Origin: Lentibacillus cibarius
Lineage (GTDB): Bacteria > Bacillota > Bacilli > Bacillales > Amphibacillaceae
NCBI RefSeq assembly: GCF_005887555.1
Contig: NZ_VCIA01000001.1
Coordinates: 558,001-622,000 of the forward strand
Length of the DNA: 64,000 nucleotides
Direction of reading: 5' to 3'
Position numbers and translations under genes: made by a program. The notes under the pieces are model-generated. The model was given only the letters and a program-made list of their open reading frames with translations, was not told where the DNA came from and made no database searches. Below, piece after piece: positions 1 through 8,971 of the stretch (the first letter of the stretch is position 1; each line of letters opens with the position of its first letter).

Positions 1-153
1 GAGCTAGGGTAAAACGATTCCTGCCAATGTTCTTTCTATTATACCGAAGATATCTATTGACTGCATGCGTTACGGCTGATTCCACCTGTCTCTAACATAT
101 CTCGTCCATCACTAACATAAAATAAATCAGCATGGACATAAGGGGCCTAAATA

Positions 154-486
154 ATGGAAGAACGTTTTATAGCTCAATTCATACATTGTTTTTTTATAGC
201 TTTCGGTGTCGTTATAGGCGGTACAGTGATTGGAAGTATTGGTGCTTTCGCCACTGGAGATGCTCCCTTCACCCAAATGAACCGGATTTCAAAAAGTATC
301 AGGATCTGGGCAATTGTTGCTGCAATCGGTGGAACGTTTGACGCCATTGCCAATTTTGAAAAGGGAATTCTGGATGGTTCTACCTATGACCTGTTTAAAC
401 AGATCATGCTTATTCTATCTGCAATGGGTGGTGTGAAAACGGCACTGCTGATTATAGGTTGGGTAATACAGGAGGATGTCGGATAA
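154..486 (+). CDS. ytrH: Sporulation membrane protein YtrH
   Basis: A 110-residue, very hydrophobic protein with about three membrane segments (roughly residues 8-30, 48-66 and 80-103). Size, composition and the directly following ytrI match the YtrH family, a small mother-cell membrane protein needed for full spore resistance in B. subtilis. Its biochemical role is unknown. The ATG at 154 has an AGGGG ribosome site about 8 bases upstream. The stop codon TAA shares its last base with the ytrI start (TAATG), so the two genes are translationally coupled. In B. subtilis the pair is transcribed by sigma-E; no convincing sigma-E promoter was recognised in bases 1-153. Confidence 0.9.
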   Translation: MEERFIAQFIHCFFIAFGVVIGGTVIGSIGAFATGDAPFTQMNRISKSIRIWAIVAAIGGTFDAIANFEKGILDGSTYDLFKQIMLILSAMGGVKTALLIIGWVIQEDVG

Positions 487-992
487 TGCATATTCCACCG
501 TATTACAAAAAATCAACATGGCAGCGATTTTTGGCGGGGGCATTCGCCGGGGCAATCATTGCGTATTTAATTTTTGTATATATGTTTGGGTCAATGTATG
601 GAGATATGCTTGAGGAAAATCGTGAACTGAAATCAGAGGTGACAGAGCTAAAGAATAGAAATGAAGCATTGCTTGATGATAACAAGGATTTAGATAAAAA
701 AACGAAAGAAGAAGCCAAAGTTGAAACGATTGAAATAACAGTTATCAACCCGAATGACCTCCCAGACAGACTTATCATACATGAACTGGAAAATTTAATA
801 AAGGATGAGATTGATCATATTGTCGGAAAAAAAGTCTCTCTCATTTCTGAGAGCTATGAACTGATGACATCAACAATTGAAAATAAGGATTTCACAATCG
901 ATGACTTTGACATTCAAGTAACCATAAAAAAACTAGTCATCACAAAAGCCGTTGAGTTATCTGTCAAAGCTGAAGTTTACAGTGGAACTTAA
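486..992 (+). CDS. ytrI: Sporulation membrane protein YtrI
   Basis: A 168-residue protein: a short basic N-terminus, one membrane segment (about residues 14-36), then a charged heptad-rich stretch (about 40-75) likely to form a coiled coil, and a soluble C-terminal domain. This fits YtrI, the partner of YtrH in spore formation. An in-frame ATG exists 27 bases earlier, but the ATG at 486 is preferred: it overlaps the ytrH stop, sits behind an AGGAGG-like site inside ytrH (near 470) and gives the usual family N-terminus. Function beyond a role in sporulation is not known. Confidence 0.87.
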   Translation: MHIPPYYKKSTWQRFLAGAFAGAIIAYLIFVYMFGSMYGDMLEENRELKSEVTELKNRNEALLDDNKDLDKKTKEEAKVETIEITVINPNDLPDRLIIHELENLIKDEIDHIVGKKVSLISESYELMTSTIENKDFTIDDFDIQVTIKKLVITKAVELSVKAEVYSGT

Positions 993-1119
993 ACACTGAA
1001 TTAGGTGTGAAAGTTTTATGAACAATACGTCAGAAAGTGGTAACAATTTGTATTGTAAATTATAATATAAAAGGAAACCTTACATTTTTATAAAATCTTC
1101 GGGAAGGGGTTGGATTAAT

Positions 1120-1317
1120 ATGCTTGTAATCAATCGGCGCCGGTTACGAGATGTAAAGATTGCCCAGTTGAAGGAAGGTAAAATTGCGTACGCTGAATCT
1201 GCAGAGTTAATCCGACTTATAAAACGCAGCATTGAACGTGAAAATCTGCATGTATACTATGATGAAACCAACACCGGGTGCTGGTTTACCCCAATACCCA
1301 CAACTAAAAGTTCTTGA
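1120..1317 (+). CDS. Small conserved-looking protein, unknown function
   Basis: A 65-residue soluble protein, basic in its first half and rich in Arg, Lys and Glu, with an aromatic C-terminal part (HVYYDETNTGCWFTPI). It has its own good ribosome site (GGAAGGGG ending about 10 bases before the ATG) and is followed at once by a strong terminator. It sits between ytrI and the convergent nrnA gene. I do not recognise the family. The ribosome site, terminator and clean codon pattern support a real gene; its position next to ytrHI is compatible with a spore role, but that is only inference. Confidence 0.7.
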   Translation: MLVINRRRLRDVKIAQLKEGKIAYAESAELIRLIKRSIERENLHVYYDETNTGCWFTPIPTTKSS

Positions 1318-1326
1318 ATATTCCAT

Positions 1327-1370
1327 AAAAGAGCTATGCTCCTACATTATAAGGAACATAGCTCTTTTTT
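1327..1370. terminator. Bidirectional terminator between the 65-aa gene and nrnA
   Basis: A 12-bp perfect stem (AAAAGAGCTATG pairs with CATAGCTCTTTT) followed by a T-run on the plus strand and flanked by A/T on the other side. It lies between the stop codons of two convergent genes and can serve both. Confidence 0.88.
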
Positions 1371-1378
1371 TCACCCCA

Positions 1379-2329
1379 TTAATCCTCATAGGCCGTACAT
1401 ACACTGTCCAAATCCCGGACAACCTCTTTCATTTCTGCCCATGTACCGATGGATGCTCCAGCTGCCATCGGATGTCCGCCACCATTGTACTTCGCGGCAA
1501 TGTCATTAATAACAGGACCTTTGGAACGTAGACGAACACGTATCAACTCGTCCTCCTCAATAAAAAATACCCATGCTTTCATTCCTTCGATGTCACCTAA
1601 CACACCAACAAGCTGACCCGTTTCCATTGGACTCACGCCATAACTTTCCAGCAGCTCCTTTGTCAATACCACTGTACTCATTCCTGATTCCGTTTGTTCA
1701 AAATTTTGCAGGATATACCCCCGAAGTCTGGCCATGTTGTCTTTCATACGATAAATCCCATCATAAAGACTCGAACGATCAAAGTTATAAGCGACAAGTT
1801 CAGCCGCATGCTGGAAGGTCTTTTTGGTACTACTTGGGAACAAGAATCTCCCCGTATCACCGACAATTCCAGCATAAAGAAGTCGGGCAGCTTCATCATT
1901 CAGCTTAAAGCCTTGATTCTTGCCAAGTAGGTATAAATCATAAATCATTTCACTCGTTGAACTCGATGAGATATCCACCCACGCGACATCACCATATGCA
2001 TCTACTTCCGGGTGATGATCAATTTTAATTAACTGCTGGCCGTAATGAAATCGCTTATCGCTAATACGCTCAGTATTTGCGGTGTCACACACAATAACCA
2101 GGGCGTTTTGATACGCCTCATCAGGAACATCATCCATATCTGCCAAAAAGCTTAAAGACGGGTCTTCTTCTCCAGTGATGTATACATGTTTTTCTGGAAA
2201 CGATTGGGTAATCATTTCTTTTAAACCTGCTTGGGAACCGTATGCATCAGGATCCGGGCGCATATGCCTATGAATGATAACTGTTTCGTATACCTTAATT
2301 GACTGAATAATTGATTGTATATTTTGCAT
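1379..2329 (-). CDS. nrnA: Bifunctional oligoribonuclease and pAp phosphatase NrnA
   Basis: A 316-residue DHH/DHHA1-family phosphoesterase. It degrades 2-5 nt RNA fragments at the end of mRNA decay and also dephosphorylates 3'-phosphoadenosine 5'-phosphate, using Mn2+. Visible motifs: DPDAYGSQ near residue 27, a CDTAN motif near 85, the family DHH in KIDHHPEVDAYG near 107, and the DHHA1 signature GGGHPMAAGA near the C-terminus. Length equals B. subtilis NrnA (YtqI). The ATG at 2329 is preceded by AAGGAG. It shares an upstream region with the divergent ytpI gene. Confidence 0.94.
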   Translation of the reverse strand: MQNIQSIIQSIKVYETVIIHRHMRPDPDAYGSQAGLKEMITQSFPEKHVYITGEEDPSLSFLADMDDVPDEAYQNALVIVCDTANTERISDKRFHYGQQLIKIDHHPEVDAYGDVAWVDISSSSTSEMIYDLYLLGKNQGFKLNDEAARLLYAGIVGDTGRFLFPSSTKKTFQHAAELVAYNFDRSSLYDGIYRMKDNMARLRGYILQNFEQTESGMSTVVLTKELLESYGVSPMETGQLVGVLGDIEGMKAWVFFIEEDELIRVRLRSKGPVINDIAAKYNGGGHPMAAGASIGTWAEMKEVVRDLDSVCTAYED

Positions 2330-2518
2330 CTTATTCTCCTTAATTTTATTATATTTTTCACTTTCCTAATGTGTCAAAACAAGCTACAATTAATGTAGTG
2401 AAGAAATGTATAATCCTGCTGTACGATTCACACCCTCATATACTGAAATAACTGTGGCCAAATGCAGTATCATTATCATTTCGCTGAAGCTTATTTTAGA
2501 CACTTAGGAGTAGATGTT

Positions 2519-2809
2519 ATGATTATTTTCCCGATTATTATTGTACTCGCCGCCGTTTTCTGGGTTTATTACAAAGTAGCTATCCTTAAAAGTGATGACG
2601 GTCTAATGCAAGCTTATTTTAACGCAAAATCCCGGATATGTCTTGGGTTGTTCATTTTCTTTTACGGAATGAATCAATATATGTATTATGAAACCCGTTT
2701 TTCACTTTTTATAGGCATTGTTTTCCTGATTTTTGGCGGTTTACAACTGTACGTCGGAATGAAAGAAACAAAGCACTACCGAAATGAATGGAAACGACTG
2801 CATGCATGA
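2519..2809 (+). CDS. ytpI: YtpI-like membrane protein
   Basis: A 96-residue protein with three predicted membrane segments (about residues 2-18, 38-54 and 62-84) and a charged tail ending in RNEWKRLHA. This matches YtpI in size, topology and position between nrnA and ytoI. Function unknown. An upstream in-frame ATG at 2462 would add 19 residues, but the ATG at 2519 has AGGAG at 2506-2510, 8 bases away, and begins the hydrophobic segment directly, as in the family. Confidence 0.82.
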   Translation: MIIFPIIIVLAAVFWVYYKVAILKSDDGLMQAYFNAKSRICLGLFIFFYGMNQYMYYETRFSLFIGIVFLIFGGLQLYVGMKETKHYRNEWKRLHA

Positions 2810-2834
2810 AGTGACATCATTTACAAATAGAAGA

Positions 2835-2877
2835 AAGTTCATGTCTTTGGCCAGTTAATGGCTACTTGCATGAACTT
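2835..2877. terminator. Hairpin between convergent ytpI and ytoI
   Basis: A 9-bp stem (AAGTTCATG with CATGAACTT) enclosing a weaker TGGCCA/TGGCTA inner pairing. It is placed between two convergent stop codons, but the T-runs are poor, so terminator function is only probable. Confidence 0.5.
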
Positions 2878-2883
2878 CCCCTC

Positions 2884-4203
2884 TTACCTATCAATTAATT
2901 GTGCCATAAGTAGTCCTTTTCCAACCATCTTTTTCCCGTTAAATACTTCCACGTCCATCTTGGCATAAATGCGGCCTGCTTCCAATAATTTTGGCTTTAT
3001 GACCAGATTGCTGTCGATTTGAACAGGTTTTAAATAATAAACGGTCAAATTTTCGACGACAAGATCACCTTTTTTATAGTAGTTTAACACGCGGCTGCTT
3101 GCTTCTGTCATTAGAGCGGTGTAAACACCATTAGACAATGTCCCAAGGTGATTCGTCATTTGTGGTGTTATATGTGCATTAAAAACAGTCTGATCCTCTT
3201 CGGATGGTACAAGACTACTGGCAACAATATCATCGATTGTCTGACCTATCTGCGGCTGCCGCTGAATCTGTTGCAAGGCTTTCAATACGTCCTGACGAGA
3301 AATAACACCTTTAAGTTTATCTGACACCTCAGCCACAGGGACTACCTCAATCCCTTCCCACACCATCACATGGGCAACATAGGCTAGCGATGTTTTGTCC
3401 TGAACAACTATCGGGTCTTTCGTCATAATCTTTTCAACAGGAGTATCCTTATCCTTATCAATGATATCTTTGGCCGTAATTATTCCTACGACACGTTCCT
3501 TCTCATCAACAACTGGATACCGGGTATGCGCCGATTGCTCACTTAGTTCATACCATCGTTGCAACTTATCTTTTGCGTAGAGATAATAGGATTTACTGTA
3601 TGGTGTATAGACATCTTCTACAAGAACTATTTCTTTTTTAATCAGCTGGTCATAAATTGCCCTGTTAATCATTGATGCAACCGTAAAAGTGTCATAACTT
3701 GTGGTCATGACCGGGAGTTCCGTTTCATCAGCCAGCCGTTTAATGGTGTCATTCGTATCGAATCCACCGGTTATCAGCACAGCAGCTCCTTCTTTTAACG
3801 CCAACTCATGGGCTTCCACTCGGTTACCGACGATTAACAGTGACCCTGCTTCCGTGTACCGCATCATAGCTTCGAGCTGCATGGCTCCAATGACAAATTT
3901 ATTCAACGTCTTGTGCAGTCCTTGACGGCCACCTAACACCTGTCCATCGACAATTTTGATTACTTCAGCAAACGTCAATTGTTCAAAGTTCTCTTTATTC
4001 TTTTGTTCAATCCGGACTGTTCCAACACGCTCGATGGTGCTGACGATTCCCTGATTCTCGGCATCCTTGATGGCGCGGTAGGCTGTCCCTTCACTAACAT
4101 TTAACGATTTCGCAATGTTTCTGACAGAAATTTTATGTCCAATTTCCAGTGATAAAATATGCTGCAGTATCTGTTCATGTTTCGTTGCCAATTTCCATTT
4201 CAC
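2884..4203 (-). CDS. ytoI: DRTGG-CBS-HotDog regulator YtoI
   Basis: A 439-residue multi-domain protein, exactly the length of B. subtilis YtoI. Order of domains: an N-terminal winged helix-turn-helix (about 1-65, with SEGTAYRAIKDAENQG), a DRTGG domain (about 75-185), paired CBS domains (about 195-310, with TRYPVVDEKERVVGIITAKD) and a C-terminal thioesterase-like HotDog fold (about 335-435). CBS pairs usually bind adenine nucleotides, so a nucleotide-sensing DNA-binding protein is likely; no target is known. The ATG is the only sensible start. It is a monocistronic minus-strand gene. Confidence 0.9.
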   Translation of the reverse strand: MKWKLATKHEQILQHILSLEIGHKISVRNIAKSLNVSEGTAYRAIKDAENQGIVSTIERVGTVRIEQKNKENFEQLTFAEVIKIVDGQVLGGRQGLHKTLNKFVIGAMQLEAMMRYTEAGSLLIVGNRVEAHELALKEGAAVLITGGFDTNDTIKRLADETELPVMTTSYDTFTVASMINRAIYDQLIKKEIVLVEDVYTPYSKSYYLYAKDKLQRWYELSEQSAHTRYPVVDEKERVVGIITAKDIIDKDKDTPVEKIMTKDPIVVQDKTSLAYVAHVMVWEGIEVVPVAEVSDKLKGVISRQDVLKALQQIQRQPQIGQTIDDIVASSLVPSEEDQTVFNAHITPQMTNHLGTLSNGVYTALMTEASSRVLNYYKKGDLVVENLTVYYLKPVQIDSNLVIKPKLLEAGRIYAKMDVEVFNGKKMVGKGLLMAQLIDR

Positions 4204-4272
4204 CGACTTTCAACTGTACTAGTCATTATCTTCATCTTTTATTATACAGTTGAATCGTTTAAACCTCAATGA

Positions 4273-4494
4273 TTAAGCGTTTTGACGTTGTCTTGTACTC
4301 TCCTGTTCCATAACAGGTGGTGAAACCATTTGTAAAAGACTTGCTAAGTTCGATCCGACAACCAATAAGAAGAACCCCAGCCATAAGCCCCAAAAAATAG
4401 TCGCCTCGAGAGTTACGACAGTAGGAATGGCAGGCCAGGCAATATATAGAAAAAAGCCAGCTAAAAGTAAACGTAATACAGCATAATGACGCAT
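4273..4494 (-). CDS. Small two-helix membrane protein, unknown function
   Basis: A 73-residue protein with two hydrophobic segments (about residues 5-25 and 30-50) and a hydrophilic tail ending in QESTRQRQNA. The ATG at 4494 has a near-perfect AAAGGAGG ribosome site 7-8 bases upstream, which decides this frame over an overlapping longer one. I do not recognise the family. Its 3' end lies just upstream of the ytoI start and both run on the minus strand. Confidence 0.72.
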   Translation of the reverse strand: MRHYAVLRLLLAGFFLYIAWPAIPTVVTLEATIFWGLWLGFFLLVVGSNLASLLQMVSPPVMEQESTRQRQNA

Positions 4495-4601
4495 GCATAT
4501 CTCCTCCTTTTGCTAGTAATCTATGACAAAAGCAGGCAATCAAGAACTGAATGGATGAAAAATACAGCTTAAGATACTTGAGGGCTTAAAAAATGTCTAG
4601 T

Positions 4602-5351
4602 TTATAAATTAACATACCAATTTATTAAACTCTCTCCGTAAAAATACGTCACAATTGTAGCCAATACTATATACGGACCAAATGGAACAGGTTGTTTACG
4701 GTCGATGATTTTAAATAGGAGCAGTACTGCTCCTATAATCGCTCCAATCATACAGGAAAGAAAGAAGGTAAGTAATGTTTTCTTTACCCCAAGCACGATT
4801 CCAAGTACACCGAACAGTTTCATATCTCCTGCACCCATGCCTCCATTACTCACAAGAATAATAAGCGCAATTATTGCCAGTCCGACAAAAGCTCCGGTAA
4901 TGGATGACCACCACGGATCAAGTGGTTGGATAATCCGCATAATAATAAATAAGGGCAAAAAGAATAATAGAATGCTATTTGGAATAAGCATAAAGCTCAT
5001 ATCCGAAATAAATAAAATGACAAGCATGGCCATCAGAAAAATCGCCGTTATAAGCTCTGGTCGAAAGCCGACTTCCGCATAACTGAGTGTAAACAAAACC
5101 CCAGTTGCCAATTCAGCAGCAGGATATGTAAAAGCGATGGTCTTCTTACAGTGCCGGCATTGTCCACGTTGAAGCATGTAGGATAAAACAGGAATGAGTT
5201 CATACCAAGAAAGTGTACACTGACAGTTCGGACATACAGAACGATCGTTAGTGAAGGGTAGGTGTTGAGGTACGCGTGATCCGACGACATGGAAGAATGA
5301 ACCGAAGATTAAGCCGAGTAGGAAAAAGCATAATAGCAGAAAAGTATCCAT
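4602..5351 (-). CDS. comC: Prepilin peptidase (A24 family, ComC/PilD type)
   Basis: A 249-residue integral membrane aspartic protease that removes leader peptides from type IV pilin-like proteins and usually N-methylates the new N-terminus. In Bacillus it processes the ComG pseudopilins of the DNA-uptake machine. Visible features: the N-terminal GSFFHVVGSRVP motif, the two CxxC pairs of the cytoplasmic domain (CPNC, CRHC), and the catalytic aspartates in LFISDMSFMLIPN and GAGDMK. The ATG at 5351 is chosen over one 48 bases upstream because AAGGAG (5359-5364) sits 7 bases before it. In B. subtilis comC lies elsewhere, next to folC, so the location here is different. Confidence 0.9.
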   Translation of the reverse strand: MDTFLLLCFFLLGLIFGSFFHVVGSRVPQHLPFTNDRSVCPNCQCTLSWYELIPVLSYMLQRGQCRHCKKTIAFTYPAAELATGVLFTLSYAEVGFRPELITAIFLMAMLVILFISDMSFMLIPNSILLFFLPLFIIMRIIQPLDPWWSSITGAFVGLAIIALIILVSNGGMGAGDMKLFGVLGIVLGVKKTLLTFFLSCMIGAIIGAVLLLFKIIDRKQPVPFGPYIVLATIVTYFYGESLINWYVNL

Positions 5352-5551
5352 AGTTGTGCTCCTTATCCAAGATTGAAGTGCTAGTAAAACATTTATCATA
5401 AGTAGTATTTTCTATATTATAGCATGAACCGGGCAAACATGAGTAACTTTACATTAAGGTGAAGTAAAGTTTGAACCAACTCTTCATCCGCGGATAACCT
5501 TTCCGTGTAGGCTATTATTCAAAGTCAACAATCATGTAGAAGACAGGCTAA

Positions 5552-5581
5552 AAAAACGTGAGCATACCCACTCACGTTTTT
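5552..5581 (-). terminator. Terminator after ytkL
   Basis: Stem AAAACGTGAG/CTCACGTTTT with an 8-base loop. On the minus strand it is followed by a T-run, directly after the ytkL stop codon. Confidence 0.88.
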
Positions 5582-5585
5582 CCCT

Positions 5586-6266
5586 TTATAACTCTATGGA
5601 ATCACCTATTTTCATCGCTAGCCCATTTCCGGTCTTGACACTGGATGCAAATTTCTCCCCGTCTTGTTCAATTAATGGGAACGTATTATAGTGTACGGGT
5701 ACAACCTTGTCTGCCTTAATCCAATCGGTCGCCATCAAAGCATCGTCGGGGCCCATCGTGAAATTGTCACCAATCGGAACAAAAGCCAAATCAATGTCAT
5801 TCATATCTCCAATTAGTTTCAAATCACTGAAAAGACCAGTATCACCCATATGGTAAAGTGTTTTGCCGTCAACTGTCAGCAAAATTCCGGCGGGCATGCC
5901 CGTGTAAATGATGGTGCCGTCTTCTTCTGTATAGGAAGAACCATGAAAAGCTTGCGTTAATTTCACTTTACCAAAATCAAATTCGTGCGCACCACCAATA
6001 TGCATCGGATGCGTGTTGAACCCTTTTCCACCTAAATACTCAGCCAATTCATTTGGCGCAACAATGAGCGCACTATTTCGCTTAGCAATTTCTTCTGTGT
6101 CCCCATAATGGTCATTGTGGCCATGTGTCAACAGGATAACATCAGCTTCAACCGATCCCGCATCAAGGTCACATGCATCATTTCCGGAAATAAATGGATC
6201 AATTAGAATCTTGTGATTGTTTGTTTCAACACGAACTACGGAATGTCCATGGTAAGATACTTTCAT
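5586..6266 (-). CDS. ytkL: Metal-dependent hydrolase YtkL (UPF0173)
   Basis: A 226-residue metallo-beta-lactamase-fold protein of the UPF0173 group. The metal-binding motif [10 protein letters not shown] is near residues 48-57, and further ligands are visible in HMGDTG (about 140) and PVHYNTFP (about 197). The substrate is unknown. The length matches B. subtilis YtkL. The ATG at 6266 follows a GGAGCGA-type ribosome site. It appears monocistronic, with a terminator directly downstream. Confidence 0.9.
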   Translation of the reverse strand: MKVSYHGHSVVRVETNNHKILIDPFISGNDACDLDAGSVEADVILLTHGHNDHYGDTEEIAKRNSALIVAPNELAEYLGGKGFNTHPMHIGGAHEFDFGKVKLTQAFHGSSYTEEDGTIIYTGMPAGILLTVDGKTLYHMGDTGLFSDLKLIGDMNDIDLAFVPIGDNFTMGPDDALMATDWIKADKVVPVHYNTFPLIEQDGEKFASSVKTGNGLAMKIGDSIEL

Positions 6267-6380
6267 GATTATCGCTCCTTTTAATAATTTATCTCACTTT
6301 ATGTTTTCGATGGAGACCCCAATAAATCCTTTACCCGATTTGTGTTTTTTCATGCATTCTTTTAATATTTTTCCACTTAA

Positions 6381-7595
6381 TTAAAACACATTTGCTATCT
6401 TTTCATTCGTTCCTGACTTCATTCCTGATACAATCAAAATAATACCAACCATTCCCATTACGATTAACGGGAGAATCCAAGCGGCAGTCAAATCGTGCAT
6501 AAAACCTAACAATATTGGCCCGACCGCTGCGATTAAATAGCCAAACGACTGAGCCATTCCGGACACTTTAGATGCTTCGTGTCCATCGTTGGAACGTAAA
6601 CTAAAAAACATCATCGACAAACTAAAGGCAGAGCCACAAGCAGCACCAATACTTATAACAGCTACAGTAATCAAGATAGCATTTCCGATTAGAAGTCCAC
6701 TCGCACCGATGATAACCAATATCCCGGTTATAGCAGCCAACAACCTTTGATTCGTCATCCTCTCCGCAATGACTGGGGTAATAAACGTAAAGGGGATGAA
6801 GGCCACTTGCATCAGCGAAAGCATCCATCCTGCTACATCGGATGTATACCCGTTATTGTTCAATATATCCGGGAGCCACGAAATCATCGTAAAAAATACC
6901 ATTGATTGCGTCCCCATGTAAACGGTAATATACCATGCCAAGGGAGACTTCCATATATTATTTTTTATAGCATGACTAGAAACTTCACTTGTCGGTGATG
7001 TTTCTTTTTTCTTAAGCTGCGGAATCCAAACTACTAACGCCACAACCGACAATATCGCCCAGGATGCCAGTGAGCCTTGCCACCCCCAATCGCCAATCCG
7101 TGACAGAGGCAAACTTAGACCCGAAGCAAGAGAACCGAAAATATTCATAAATACTGCGTACAATCCTGTGAGTAAGCCGATTTTCAATGGGAATTTCATT
7201 TTTATTAAACCTGGCAGCAACACATTTCCAAATCCAATCGCCAACCCCACAACAACTGTACCTGCAATCAAAAACGTAATGCCGGATAACGTACGAATAA
7301 TCAGCCCAACCGTTAATAATACAAATGAATAAAAAATCGTCCACTCCATGCCGATACGGTTGGCAACGGTGGATGCAAATGGTGATATGATAAAAAATGC
7401 TAGCAACGGTAAAGTTGTAAGACTACCTGCCAGCGTATTGCTAATTTCTAAATCATCCCGGATATAGGATAATAAAGAGCCCACCGCGGTTAAAGGTGCC
7501 CGCAAATTGGAGGCGATTAATAATATCCCGAGCAATAAGGCCCACCCGGCTATATTATTCTGTTTCTTTATAGGTTTGGTATCTTGTTGCAACAT
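6381..7595 (-). CDS. MFS transporter, CynX/NimT family
   Basis: A 404-residue major facilitator with about 12 membrane helices. The N-terminal stretch ASNLRAPLTAVGSLL is typical of the CynX/NimT (cyanate/2-nitroimidazole-type) group. Real substrates of most members are unknown, so export of a small organic compound is all that can be said. A TTG 12 bases upstream would also be in frame, but GGAGGG sits 5-6 bases before the ATG at 7595, which fixes the start. It is divergent from the M24 peptidase gene. The location between ytkL and moaB, where B. subtilis carries other genes, suggests an accessory insertion. Confidence 0.85.
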   Translation of the reverse strand: MLQQDTKPIKKQNNIAGWALLLGILLIASNLRAPLTAVGSLLSYIRDDLEISNTLAGSLTTLPLLAFFIISPFASTVANRIGMEWTIFYSFVLLTVGLIIRTLSGITFLIAGTVVVGLAIGFGNVLLPGLIKMKFPLKIGLLTGLYAVFMNIFGSLASGLSLPLSRIGDWGWQGSLASWAILSVVALVVWIPQLKKKETSPTSEVSSHAIKNNIWKSPLAWYITVYMGTQSMVFFTMISWLPDILNNNGYTSDVAGWMLSLMQVAFIPFTFITPVIAERMTNQRLLAAITGILVIIGASGLLIGNAILITVAVISIGAACGSAFSLSMMFFSLRSNDGHEASKVSGMAQSFGYLIAAVGPILLGFMHDLTAAWILPLIVMGMVGIILIVSGMKSGTNEKIANVF

Positions 7596-7732
7596 TGTTC
7601 CCTCCAATATTCACTTTACTTGTCCCGCTACATGCAGACAACATTTTTACTTAAAACTTTATTATATCAAAAAATATTTAATTCTTGTCTGCAGAACTCC
7701 GGATGTTATTAAGCCGATCGTTCAAGCGTCAA

Positions 7733-7763
7733 TTGATACGACGCTGACTATTTCTGTTATAAT
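7733..7763 (+). promoter_or_regulatory. Candidate sigma-A promoter of the M24 peptidase gene
   Basis: TTGATA (7733-7738) and a perfect TATAAT (7758-7763) separated by 19 bases, 33 bases before the start codon. The spacer is longer than ideal. Confidence 0.45.
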
Positions 7764-7796
7764 TGGTGCCAATAATGAACGATGGAGGGCTTATTA

Positions 7797-8894
7797 ATGA
7801 CAGATAGATTAGATACATTACTGAAGGAACTGAAAGAACATGATTTAGAAAGTATGCTGGTCACTTCCGCAGCTAACTTTTACTATTTAAGCAACTATTA
7901 TACCAATCCCCATGAACGTTTGATTGCTGTTTATATCAGTCTGCACCACGATCCACTGCTCATTTTGCCAGCGATGGAACAGGAAGATGCTAAACATGCC
8001 GGCTGGAAGTATGAAATGATTGCCTATAGTGACGGGGAGGATCCATTGAAATTATTTCACCAGTATCTGATTCGTAATGATAGTATTCCCCAATCCATTG
8101 CCGTTGAGCGGAATCATTTGACAATGGAACGTTTTGCACAAGTGCAGACAGTACTCCCCCAAGCTTCAGTTAGCGATGCACAGGACATACTTGCTCATTT
8201 AAGGGTTATTAAAAGTAGCCAAGAGTACGCCCTCCTTCGAGAAGCGGCAGCACTGGCTGATTTCGGTGTGGAAACAGGGGTGAAGGCGATAAAAGAAGGC
8301 GTCAGCGAACTTGAAATCATAGCAAAAATCGAATACGAAATGAAAAAACAAGGTGTCCAGCAAATGTCTTTTTCCACCATGGCGCTATCCGGGACAAAAA
8401 CCGCATCACCTCATGGAACGCCATCGTTAAAAACCATTGAAAACGGTGATCTGGTGTTATTTGATCTTGGTGTCGTCTATGGTGGATATTGTTCCGATAC
8501 AACCCGAACGGTCGCCTATAAATCCATAACACCCGAACAACAAAAGATTTACCAAACAGTGCTGGAAGCAGAAACCAAAGCCATTGATGCATCCATTATA
8601 GGTACAGCGGTCGGCGATATCGACCTAGCTGCCCGTAGTCACATTGAACAAGCAGAATACGGCAACTATTTCACGCACCGAATTGGGCATGGGTTGGGAA
8701 TTGAAACCCATGAATACCCATCCATGCACAGCCGGAACAAACTCCCTCTTGCCCCAGGCATGTGCTATACCATCGAACCAGGAATTTACGTGCCAGGAAA
8801 AGGCGGTGTTCGGATAGAAGATATGATTTTCATGACAGACGAAGGTGCAGAAACATTAACCAAATTTCCGAAAGACCTACAAATAGTCGAATAA
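7797..8894 (+). CDS. M24-family Xaa-Pro peptidase
   Basis: A 365-residue aminopeptidase P/prolidase-like enzyme that cleaves X-Pro bonds using a dinuclear metal centre. An N-terminal creatinase-type domain (about 1-130) precedes the pita-bread catalytic domain. All five metal ligands are visible: the two Asp in DLGVVYGGYCSDTTRT, His in THRIGHGLGIETHE, Glu in EPGIYVP and Glu in GGVRIED. The size fits the B. subtilis PapA/PapB type. The ATG at 7797 is chosen because GGAGGG lies 7 bases upstream; the earlier ATG at 7782 actually contains that ribosome site. Confidence 0.9.
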   Translation: MTDRLDTLLKELKEHDLESMLVTSAANFYYLSNYYTNPHERLIAVYISLHHDPLLILPAMEQEDAKHAGWKYEMIAYSDGEDPLKLFHQYLIRNDSIPQSIAVERNHLTMERFAQVQTVLPQASVSDAQDILAHLRVIKSSQEYALLREAAALADFGVETGVKAIKEGVSELEIIAKIEYEMKKQGVQQMSFSTMALSGTKTASPHGTPSLKTIENGDLVLFDLGVVYGGYCSDTTRTVAYKSITPEQQKIYQTVLEAETKAIDASIIGTAVGDIDLAARSHIEQAEYGNYFTHRIGHGLGIETHEYPSMHSRNKLPLAPGMCYTIEPGIYVPGKGGVRIEDMIFMTDEGAETLTKFPKDLQIVE

Positions 8895-8897
8895 CCG

Positions 8898-8930
8898 GGA
8901 GAGGGGGGGATCCCCCTATTATACCTCTCC
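8898..8930. terminator. GC-rich hairpin after the M24 gene
   Basis: GGAGAGG pairs with CCTCTCC, enclosing a second GGGGGA/TCCCCC palindrome. It lies between convergent stops but lacks a clear T-run, so the terminator assignment is tentative. Confidence 0.45.
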
Positions 8931-8971
8931 ATGCCTAAGTGATTCTATCACGAAGCTTCTATCTGCGTTTG

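Noticed and set aside
4259..4543. 94-codon frame overlapping the small membrane protein gene
   Set aside because: The 73-residue frame has the AAAGGAGG ribosome site and two clean membrane helices; the longer frame has neither.
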